A DNA stretch of 64,000 nucleotides from Pardosa pseudoannulata (lineage: Eukaryota > Arthropoda > Arachnida > Araneae > Lycosidae): contig CM063504.1 of assembly GCA_032207245.1 (NCBI GenBank), forward strand, positions 24,956,129-25,020,128, written 5' to 3'. Position 1 is the first letter of the stretch; each line of letters opens with the position of its first letter. Both the position numbers and the translations under genes were made by a program. Below, in pieces: positions 1-64,000 of the stretch. The notes below the pieces were generated by a model that saw only the letters and a list, made by a program, of their open reading frames with translations, made no database searches and had not been told where the DNA came from.

Positions 1-349
1 TATGAAATGTATAACAGGTATCAAAGTAATAAGCTTTGATTTTTGAAAAATTACTTGACTATCAACATTATTTCTTGTTATATAAAAATTCATTAATAAA
101 ACTTCAAGTACTGGAACAGAATTATGTAACGTACTGACGTAATCATTTGTCATTGGCTAATCATTACTTGTTTAATCCTTTATAGAATTCTTAAGAATAA
201 TTTAATGCCTTCGAATTTTAATATCTAATATATTTCGATTATATATCGAATAACCATGACAAGATAACTTTTTATATCTTTCTTCCATATCAAAAGTTAA
301 TTTTTTAATGCAGAACTTTGTTAAGGCTAGAGAAACATATTACCCCTGT

Positions 350-1060
350 TTACCCTAGATGATGGCCAGGGAATCTATCCCTAGAATAGTTTACCCTAGA
401 ATAAGGCGAAGCATTTAGGAACTGGAGTTCTGCTGTTGGTATGGATGTTTTTGACCTTTCGGAATCGACTTTTATAGCACATTTCAAGAAGAATAGAAAG
501 GCCGTAGGCAGAAGTTAGTCCCCACCCCAATCTCCCCTCTCTACGAAACTAAGTCCAGTTCAACCCGATATCTCATTTTTTTTTTAAACTAAAAATATAA
601 AACTATTATATAATTAATACTAATAATTGCATAGAAAAATTATGCTAAATTTAGTATTTTATATATGAGCCGTTTTCTTTGAAAATGGTTTAAGTGTATT
701 TTATTGTATATGGAGATATTTACAGTTTTGCACTTGAATCATTTGAAAAATATGGATATATTATTACACTAGTTTTATATTCTTATATTAAACTAGTAAT
801 TTTATATAAAACTTATTTTTATATAAAGTTCATAGCAAATTGTATTCATTTTTATCATTAACTAATTTTTTGTCAAAATGGACTTTTACCGCTTTCGAAG
901 AAAACGGCTCTTATGTAAATGTACTAGCATAACCATCTTCAAAATATTTTAGTAAATTTATAACATAATTTGGAAGAAAAAAATATTAAAGTTAAAAAGG
1001 TAAGTAGATAAAAAATTTAAAAATTGAAGGATATATATATATATATACTCGAAAATGCAT
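350..1060. repeat. Diverged repeat, copy 1
   Basis: Shares blocks with 10200-10640: the aggcc...agtcccca...cccgatat(c/t)tcatt stretch, an AT-rich body with aattactaaattta-like words, and ttaaaaattgaag near the right end. The motif aaaggccgtaggcagaa at 497 resembles the end of the hAT-like element at 50190. Confidence 0.4.
419..482 (+). mobile_element. tRNA-derived SINE fragment (family A)
   Basis: Matches the middle of the family seen complete at 8222-8402: ggaactggagttc, then ggtatggatgt and cctttcggaatcgactttta. Head and tail are missing. Confidence 0.5.
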
Positions 1061-1724
1061 TTTTATTAGTGACATGTTTGCAAGAGTGTATTTCATTTCA
1101 GAATATAGATAGAACTAAAATAATTGTTCCAGTAAATACACAAATTTTGCATTAAAAGCAACATTAATTAATCAGATTAGTCCTTTAATGTACATTGCCC
1201 TTTTAACTATTTTCAGTATGCTTGATACTGTAACTTAGTTAAGTAACTTTTTTAATCCTCTATACAATTTATTCCTTTTTTTATCTCATACAGAGTGATA
1301 AAAATTGATCGTTGGACAGTAATACGAAGTTATTTGCTTATTGGCTGGGGAAAATTTGAACACATTGGTGGTGGGAAAACTTCGATATTAGAATTGACTT
1401 TTGAGATGTATTTTCAATTTCACAGTACCTATAGTTTTCATACAAATTATTACCGAAAAAGTTACTTTTGCAACAGTTAAAAAAACTGGAACACTTTAAT
1501 ATATTTTATCAACTGTATTTAAAGTCGAAAAAATGACTAAACTAAATAAATAGATATGTCCACATATTTGTAATAGTAATGTTTTTAAAACCTTTATAAA
1601 AATATTTTTAATTCGAAGGTTTTAACCTTTATTCACTATTTGTGACCATACAACTACAAACCTGTTGACCATTTTATTTTAAAAGCACCATATAGGTCGT
1701 CAATATATCTCGTATCAGGGGGCC

Positions 1725-1877
1725 AGACGACAGCTGAATTGGTACAGCAGTGCACGAGTTCGAATTCCTCTGCCAACATGTTTTTCGTAGCTGTTCGAAA
1801 TCAACTTTAACAGTAGGTCCCGGACTTCTTAGCTCGTGTAACTAAAAGAATAGACCTTAGCGCTTTTAACTAAATCC
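1725..1877 (+). mobile_element. tRNA-derived SINE (family A), diverged
   Basis: Degenerate A-box (cagctgaattggtacagcag), B-box gagttcgaattcc, body with cgtagctgttcgaaatc and aacagtaggtcccgg, and a decayed tail. Confidence 0.75.
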
Positions 1878-2040
1878 TATCCATAGAAGAGGGCAGCATA
1901 AATGCACCTAAACCTTGCTCTAGAATCGAATCCAAACCCACCACTTGGAATTTCAATACGGTTACCAGTATACTATACATATATATAAATTATATTTTGT
2001 AAGTAGTCTTCATTTTGTAATAACCTGTGTATTTTATTCG

Positions 2041-2227
2041 AGACGAACGGTGGCCGAATGGCAGAGTACTAATCTTTGGTACCGGAATTCGCGAATTCGA
2101 ATCCCGTTGCTGGCATGGATGTTCTTAGCCATTCAGGATGCGCTGTAAGCAATAAGTCCTGGTCTCATAAGCCCTCATGAGTAAAACAGTAAACCGTAGT
2201 GTTCCAATCCAATACAAACCAAACCAA
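2041..2227 (+). mobile_element. tRNA-derived SINE (family A)
   Basis: tRNA-like head gtggccgaatggcagag with B-box gaattcgaatccc, body ggcatggatgttcttagcc, aagcaataagtcctggtctc, and a (CCAAA)n-type tail aaaccaaaccaaa. Confidence 0.85.
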
Positions 2228-2503
2228 ATATATGTATAATATATGTAATAACATAACTTCAAAATTATGCGACATTTTTTTTCAGTCGTGTAAGCCCTTA
2301 AGCAGTAAGTTCAGTTCAGTTACCATTCCTGTTTCTCTGTACAAAACTAAGCACCTCTACTTAGTTTAAATAATTCCTTTTTTATGCATGTATTTTATAT
2401 CTGTATGAATGTAAGGTAGCATTGTAAATTCGTGTTAAGGAACAAATGTCGTAGATTGGTTCACAAGTCTGTAAGTTCGATTAATACAGTTGACATAATT
2501 GTA

Positions 2504-2668
2504 TGGTTTTGATTTGGAGCACTGTAGTGTATTGTTTTATTACATGAAAAATAATGAGACCGTAACCTAATGCTCAGAGATTAGCCCGACCGGTTATGAA
2601 CGTATATGCCTTCATGTGATTCGAACCCACGATCTCTGTTACCGAAGAGCAGCGACTTACCCATTCGT
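2504..2668 (-). mobile_element. tRNA-derived SINE (family A), minus strand
   Basis: On the minus strand the order is cgaatgggtaagtcgctgctc, cgtgggttcgaatcac (B-box), ttacggtctcatta, then tagtgctccaaatcaaaacc at the tail. The only clear minus-strand copy of this family. Confidence 0.75.
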
Positions 2669-2962
2669 TTTCGTTTGGGTTAAAATTGTGAATATAATAA
2701 AAGATTATCATTCGTTTCATTCATTGTATATTGTATTCATTCATTAGAGAAATGAATACGGATTTAATATTACATTTATTCCCCTTGAATATAGTAACAA
2801 ATTCTAAATTTATTTTCTAAGAATTTATTTAAGCCCATTAAAAGAAGTTTTCTGTGTTTTGAGTATGTACGTGTATATATATATATATTAGATAGATAAC
2901 CAATAGAAATAACTAAAACAATTTTAAACTATTTTCCATAGTTACTAATTTATTACAAGTAA

Positions 2963-2971
<9 letters not shown>

Positions 2972-3034
<63 letters not shown>
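2972..3034. repeat. (TA)n microsatellite
   Basis: 63 bases of TA within the left arm of the large palindrome. Confidence 0.97.
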
Positions 3035-3036
<2 letters not shown>

Positions 3037-3237
3037 TGTGAAACATGTTATATACAGAGAATAAATTTATACACTATATATTTTGAATGTAATTATTATC
3101 TAAATATAACATATTTCACATGATATAGATACACACACATACATTTACTTGTAATAAATTTGTAATTAAATTTATTACAAGTAAATGTGTGTGTATATAT
3201 CATGTGAAATGTTATATTTAGATAATAATCATATTCA

Positions 3238-3281
3238 ATATATATATATATATATATATATATAGATAGATAGATAGATAG
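3238..3281. repeat. (TA)n and (GATA)n microsatellite
   Basis: TA run followed by five GATA units within the right arm of the palindrome. Confidence 0.95.
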
Positions 3282-5339
3282 TGTATAAATTAATTTTCTG
3301 TATATAACATGTTTCACATGATACATATACACATACATTTACTTGTAATAAATTAGTAACTATGGAAAATAGCTTAAAATTGTTTTAGATTTTCAATTGG
3401 TTTTTACTTAAACACACTTTGTTTCATTATCCTTAAATGCCATCGTATATTCTAATATTACATATGATTTATGCATCCTAATTTATCGTCTATAACTTCC
3501 TAGGAAATTCTTTCATTACATACAGTTTTTGAATCCTTGGTATATAACGCTGCATTAAATTTATTGGGTAATGAAAGAATTAAAATTTTCATTTGCATGC
3601 AAATATGCCAACAATCACTAGAAGAAAAGTGCTTTAATACTTTTTTGAGTGTGAGCAATTAATAAAAAAGTATAACAGATCTTGCTGAAAATTTACGATT
3701 TACAAACAGCAGTTTCAAGCACATATATTTTATAGATATTTACATAGTACAAAAAAATCCGATGTAGGCAACATGACTTTCTAGTACGCCTATTAAAGAA
3801 TACATATTTTTGTAATTTTGATTGCCTGATGAGGCATAAGAATTATCACTTGCGAATTCTCTTAGAGGTTCAAAGATTTCTCAAAGTAAAAATGTTTTCT
3901 TAGTAAAATCGAATACTGACGGTAAAAAAATGCGACTGTGATCTACTGCTTTTATACAAGTTATATTGAAATATTTCCGTTAAATAGATATTTTTTATAA
4001 ACCAAAAATTTTCAAGATTATAATATACCTTCTTCCTCGGTACCAAAAAATAACAAATCAATAAAAAAAATCATTCTCTACAAATATTTTAATGGACTTA
4101 AAAAAATATTGTTTAAATTGCTTTAAAAAGCCCTATTTCAACAGTATATGAATTTATCGATATCTATCTGTTGCATTGTTATAAAATTCAAGCACTGCCA
4201 TGTGGCGAAGACCAGTACATGAATATACGTTATATTGAGGTTTTTCCTTATACGGAGTGCTGATATCAATTACAAAAAGATGTGCACAACTAGTCGTAAT
4301 ATAAATTACAACAGTTCTAAATGTAAAAATTCAAGATTGTTCGACATAATTTTTGAGCTATGCGAGATATATTTGTTCGTAAGTTCAAACGTCAAGTCGA
4401 AACTAATCAAAATTCATCAAGGGATTGTCAGAATGTATATTCCGGTTGAAATCTGAACTTCGAAATTTTTCGCGATTGCAATAATTTCTTTACTTTGTAC
4501 AAGAAAATAAAAACACTGAAAATATATTTAAAAAAAGGAAAAACAATTGAGGAAAACGAGTTGATACTAAAATAAAATTTTAGTTCCATCTTCCTTCAGG
4601 AATTCTGTGCCTATCTAATTATATGTATTAACGCATAAGTTTGTTCAGAATTTAACAAATGAGTTCTTATTTGATTCATTTATTTTTTTGCATATTTAGG
4701 GCACTAATGCTAGGTCAGAGATAAGAATCCCGTCAAACACAACAAATCTTGATCGATGCAAACGAAACTGAGAATGCACCCTTTGTTCTGGATTTCCTCC
4801 TTTAACATTTTTCTCAAGTCTGTTCTTGTGTTTTACTGTTAGGTTTTATTTGGTGGCCTCCCGCCAGACAGTTTTGCCAAATTGTTCACAATGGCTGAAA
4901 CAGTTGGTGACAATTCATGTTTGACTTGGTAAAATATTTTTAAACACCCAAGAAAACGTCATCTTCTCAAATTTAATCACGCTATTGATCTAGAAGGAAT
5001 GAGTCATACATACTAAAATTTCACCGACAAGAACTCCGAAGGTAAACATTTCCCGCCTACATCCAGTGAATAAGTACATCAAAAATATCTGATGTATAGA
5101 TAGTAAGGAATGGTATCTTTAAGACCATAATTTATATTGGCAGAAAGAACATAACAAAAAAGTGCATCTAAAATTGCATATTGTTGTACTTTTAAATTTC
5201 CAAAGCAGCAGACGATTGTAAAATATATCATCAGGACAATTTGCACAAAGCAGAAAAGTAAAATTAATCTTAATCAAAGAAGAGTAGAAAAAAAAAGTGG
5301 GAAAAAATGCGTGTATACTTGCTTCTTATAGCATTTGTT

Positions 5340-5570
5340 ACTGGCAAGCCGCAGATACTCGTTGCTTATTTTATTGTGAGAGCACCAGATACTGGCCATC
5401 ATAACTGCCTAAGTTAACACAAATTAAAATGGTCCTTGTAATTTAGAAGATAGGACCTTAGGCTTAGGCTTGACCTGCCATCCCCAGATGTATCGTCTGG
5501 AAACTTGGAGGGCAATGCAACCACGGATTTACATTTTGCGAGGCCTAGCCGCCATAAAAAATTGTAAAAT
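5340..5570 (-). mobile_element. Family B repeat, partial
   Basis: Shares gcttgacctgccatcccca, ggaaacttggagggcaatg and ggatttacatttt with 39640-39750. The tRNA-like head is absent or too diverged to see. Confidence 0.5.
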
Positions 5571-6426
5571 ACTAACAGCTATTTTAAACTGAGACTCAAG
5601 ATAATTTAACTGCTTAAAATGTCAATGTGTATGTGTAAATACTGAATTAAATGAGTTTTAGATATATGTTGATAACTAGATATAAGCTAAGTAACGTGCT
5701 TATTGTAACTCCAGACAATTCCAAAAATTGTTCAAGATTTACTCCATTATTTAAGCACTACATCTCTCTCCTGCAGTTCCAAAATAATGATATAATTTGA
5801 ATTAAATTTGGAACAATATATAGTACCACATTTTATCCCCGATATTCCACGAAGTGACCTTGAAAATTGAAAATGCATCAGTATTAACTAAGTGTAGTAT
5901 GCTTCTTTTAAATATTAACATTCAAATTCACTATATTGCATTACGAAACCTAAAACAATTCTATTGTTGAATTGCATATAAACCAAAGATTAATTCAATA
6001 AATTGTATTGCCTGCTGATGATTGGCGGTTTTTAGATCAAAGTACCGAAAATTTAATGAAGTATCCTCATAAAGATTTGTTTAATGCTGTACTTCCTCAT
6101 TTCCTGTTGATATTGAAATATTAAGACGTTACAAGATATTTATAAACACTGGATTTTAAATTGACAGTGAATATGTCTGGTTTTTCTTTATATGAGCCCA
6201 TTCTTTCTATGTAAAAAATTGTTTCCTCGCCATGAAAAAAACCACTTGTGCTTTTAAAGGTGGAGAGAAAATACTTCCATTTAGAATTTTCAGTATTTTT
6301 CTTGTACATTATTATAACCACTAACTACCGCTGGTTGTGATCTAGCAATTTATCCCCTATATCGCAAGACTTTTTTCAATTGATATTGATGTAATTTAAA
6401 ACATTTGTGTGGGGGAATGTGAAATA

Positions 6427-6580
6427 CCGAAAGATGGCTGATTGGTATGGAGCTGCTCTTTGGTACAAGAGTTGGAGGGTTCAAATACCACTTCTGGCAT
6501 GGATGCTTGTAGCCGTTCGGAATCGGCTTTAAGCAGCAGATCCCGGTCACATCAGTAGACTGTAGAGCTCTAAAACATAC
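6427..6580 (+). mobile_element. tRNA-derived SINE (family A)
   Basis: gatggctgattggtatggag head, gagggttcaaatacc B-box, ggcatggatgcttgtagcc and ttcggaatcggctttaagca body; tail poorly kept. Confidence 0.8.
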
Positions 6581-7137
6581 TTGAGCTATGGGGGCTTTCT
6601 TTTTTTAACGTGTCCAAGCTCAAATATCTTAACTAAATAACCGTATCAAAGTGTTTTATTTTATTCATTCAACCTTTTTGGTGATCAAGTAGCTGGAGAA
6701 TTTTTAAGCTACTGACGGATTTTAAAGCTAGAATAGTTGAGATAAATATTTCCAGACCTAGTAATGAGTAATGCCAAGACCTAAAAAATTGGTTAACTAT
6801 CTTAAGAAACTGAAAAAGTAATAGTTAAATAAACATCATTAACTCTTCTTCTTTTTCGAATATATAGATCTTTATCTGCAAATTCAATATTATATATATT
6901 TAAAAAAGCTGCTTGTAATTATTTTACCCTTGATTAAAGAAACAAAAAACTTGTTATTTTAATAAAATTCTAATAACAATGTAGTTTTAGAGGGATTAAA
7001 ATTGTGTTTTAATGTTGATTTTATTATTCTTGCATTCCAGTTAAACACCTGTAGTTGCTAACATTTTTCTGCTTCTACAGTCAGACAAACAATTCATCAA
7101 AGCTAGGGGTGAAAACACAATGATTCATTAAAGTTCT

Positions 7138-7165
7138 ACTGCCCCACACGTTAGGCGCCATTAGT
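7138..7165 (-). other. Possible LTR-retroelement primer-binding site (tRNA-Lys type)
   Basis: On the minus strand tggcgcctaacgtgtggggc is the complement of the 3' end of a Lys tRNA including CCA, with about two differences. This would be the primer-binding site of a minus-strand LTR element whose LTR lies to the right (7166 on). No coding remnants are seen, so it is a remnant at best. Confidence 0.4.
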
Positions 7166-8221
7166 TTTCCTGATGTTCTTAATCTGGAACAGAAATTTGA
7201 TTACTCTTCTCGAATGCTTCGGCAGCTGTCCCATCCCTCCTCTGTTCTAAATTTAACGGTTGTTAAAAACAGAATTTTTAAGGAAACTGTTATTTTTTGC
7301 GTAATGTCATTTCGAAACATCGTACTTCCGTCTTTGAGTTCTTTCTTGATACGCACAAATCAATAGTTTCACTTACGCAATTAATTCATTTAAAGAAATA
7401 ACGTGGTTAATATATTTTTAAACTGTCTTTTATACATTTATACGAGAATGTTTCTTAATACGACAGAAAGTTAAATATCAATAAATATTAGTTTATAATA
7501 ACTTCATGAAGTTCAATTTTAAACTTTACAGCAATTACATAAAGCCAAGTTTTATAACTTCCAATGTTTAAATCCAATACACCTTTTTATTAAACAAATC
7601 AGATTATTCTTTGAACAGAAATATAAAATCTAACATACATCATTATTGTGTGCCAGAATTAAAGGCTGATAATGTGCCCGGGGGATTTTTTTAAACTTAA
7701 AATGGCTAAAATATATTTAAAATCAATCTATTCATTTTGCAATTGATTAATTTATTGATAGAATTGGAAATGGTATTTATAAAGTATTAACTAATTGCTG
7801 TAAAATGCAAGTTATTGAACTTCTATAATAATATGTTTCAACTACAAAGAGATTATGAAATTCAAATCGAACAATTCACAAAGAACACTTTTTTCGGCAT
7901 GAAACAAATATTTCCTTGTAAAACATATGTAATAATAATCTGTGCATTTTATGTAACAAAATTACATGTTCCAGATTGAATTAGTTGTTAGCTTTCTTTC
8001 TGATTCTCTATCTAAAATGAGCTACATGATTAATGTATGTTATTCATAAATTCTTGTACATTGCGGGGATGTTACTTTATTTAGTCTTATGATTCAATCA
8101 CTGAATAAGTAGTTCCTTGTTATAATAGTTGTATGACAAAGAAATTTCTTTTGCTGTACTTGGGTGATATTAGGAGCGTAAATTTTTAAAAAATAAAACA
8201 GACCTGCCAGATGTATATCTC

Positions 8222-8402
8222 CAAACGATGGCTGAATGGTTAGGGTGATGGCTTTTGGTGCTGAAGTTCGTGGGTTCGAATCCCTCTGCAGAATGGTTGT
8301 TCGTAGTCATTCGGAATCGGATTTAAACAGTAGTTCCCAGTATCATTAGCTCTTGTATTGCAAAAAGTAGACCGTAGTACTCGAAACCAAACCAAACCAA
8401 AT
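8222..8402 (+). mobile_element. tRNA-derived SINE (family A), near full length
   Basis: Best copy: head cgatggctgaatggttaggg (A-box like), B-box gtgggttcgaatccc about 40 bases later, tRNA-unrelated body (gttcgtagtcattcggaatc, aaacagtagttcccag), and tail aaaccaaaccaaatc. Pol III-type internal promoter boxes are expected for this class. Confidence 0.88.
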
Positions 8403-8652
8403 CTAAAACCAGATTATAACTAATTTTTGTTACTTTGAAAATTGTAAACAATAAAATTTTAGCTAGTTTAATTTCGTAGCAACGTTTTTTCGGCACTGTA
8501 TAAGTTTATTTAATAGTATTGTGTGTTAACAGAAGGTATCTAACATTGGAGATAAATACTATTTGTTAAGATTTTCATTCTAGTATTAAATGTATTTCTT
8601 TTGATAATATTGACTATCAAGTTGTTTAATTGCTATATTCTTTTTCTTTCAG

Positions 8653-63437
<54,785 letters not shown>

Positions 63438-64000
63438 GTTCGTTAAGTATATTCAATGCAATGGCATTGTTTAGTATTTTATTTGTCCATGGTAATAAAA
63501 TTGTCAAATTAGGCAATTTTTTATATTCAACTTTTTTAAATGTTTACACGAATCCTCTACACATCCACTTAGATTTTATTTATTAATCATTTAGTTGGAA
63601 ATAGTTTAGTTTCTCACTTAGTTTTCTCTATGAAAAATGTTCTATTTGTCCAAGGAAACATCCTATTTTTGTAAAGAGAAAATTTTGATAGTTAAATGGA
63701 ATTTAAAGAGTAATTGGAATTTTATTTGTTTGTATCATGTCTATTTTTTAACACTTTGACAGAGCCCATAAAATCTGCTATCAAAGTGAAATCAGACTGA
63801 AGCAAAAATGCAATTGAGATTCCAATTCAGATAACCTTGGCAAAAAATATAAAATACACAGTAATATTGATTGTTTTAGCCGATTATTTTTGTATAAGTT
63901 TTGATAAACTAGACAGTCTATAAAAATAGTATTGGAGTGTTTTATGATTTTGGGTAGAGCAATGATTTAATTAAAAATAACTGAATTGTAATGATAACTT
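63438..64000 (+). other. Start of the sls intron running off the window
   Basis: AT-rich, no open exon with array features; the Ig30 front half expected next is not present. Confidence 0.7.

Larger units (their letters stand above)
2900..3400. repeat. Long imperfect palindrome, about 500 bases
   Basis: Outer arm ctaaaacaattttaaact, ttccatagttactaatt, tattacaagtaaat (from 2913) reappears inverted up to 3388. Inner arms carry catgtgaaacatgttatata and the reverse, and the centre near 3165 is aaatttgtaattaaattt. TA runs (2972-3034, 3238-3262) and a GATA run sit inside the arms. Could be a foldback-type or MITE-like element; no coding capacity. Confidence 0.8.
1..8652 (+). other. Upstream or intronic DNA left of the first recognised exon
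   Basis: No coding exon could be supported. Short open frames here have no domain, no codon bias and stop quickly. Because the exon at 8653 has a splice acceptor, at least part of this stretch is a 5' intron of sls. Contents are the SINEs, palindrome, microsatellites and repeat fragments listed separately; promoter elements were not recognised. Confidence 0.6.

Noticed and set aside
3096..3338. 80-codon minus-strand open frame
   Set aside because: It is generated by the AT-rich palindrome.
4842..4930. Possible exon reading LFGGLPPDSFAKLFTMAET between an ag and a gtaaaa
   Set aside because: The donor is weak, the sequence matches no part of Sls that I know, and its phase does not join to the exon at 8653. 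Could be a decayed transposon or chance.
8222..8310. tRNA gene
   Set aside because: The A and B boxes are those of a tRNA-derived SINE: no cloverleaf closes, and the same head is found with the same non-tRNA body at several sites.

Overview
This is a eukaryotic, AT-rich window (arthropod; the repeat content and gene sequence suggest a chelicerate, probably a spider, but that is inference). It is occupied by one giant plus-strand muscle gene: the Sallimus/kettin gene (sls), the arthropod titin-family protein of the Z-disc and I-band. I could follow 60 coding exons from 8653 to 63437. All have GT-AG introns and all splice in phase, giving one uninterrupted frame of about 4,068 codons that encodes 29 Ig domains and the linker leading to a 30th. 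The gene continues beyond the right edge. Its first coding exon is either the 31-base exon at 8653-8683 or lies upstream.

Layout. 1-8652: upstream/intronic DNA with no recognisable gene, holding tRNA-derived SINEs, a roughly 500-base palindrome, a possible LTR-element primer-binding site and AT microsatellites. 8653-16118: micro-exon followed by a 7.4 kb repeat-rich intron. 16119-28883: N-terminal part, with Ig1, a unique 67-residue linker, Ig2, a glutamine-rich segment with a threefold internal repeat, Ig3 and Ig4. Its long introns carry two TTAA-flanked piggyBac-like nonautonomous elements and another candidate MITE. 29323-63437: the kettin array, Ig5 to Ig29. It is built from a repeating two-exon cassette: a front exon of about 255 bases (linker plus strands A-C) and a rear exon of almost always exactly 144 bases (strands C'-G). 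Array introns are mostly short and poor in transposons, except for a hAT-like element at 50190-50866, a minus-strand LINE fragment near 49278-49740 and a few SINE-like pieces.

Known biology of the family: kettin Ig-linker modules bind along actin near the Z-disc, and the larger Sls isoforms reach the thick filament, setting passive stiffness. Seen here: strong variation in the Ig core cysteines, two domains with Trp to Phe in the core, two places where exons are fused, and a change of linker type toward the right end of the array. I found no second gene, no functional tRNA or rRNA gene, no CRISPR array and no evidence for a wholly new biological system.
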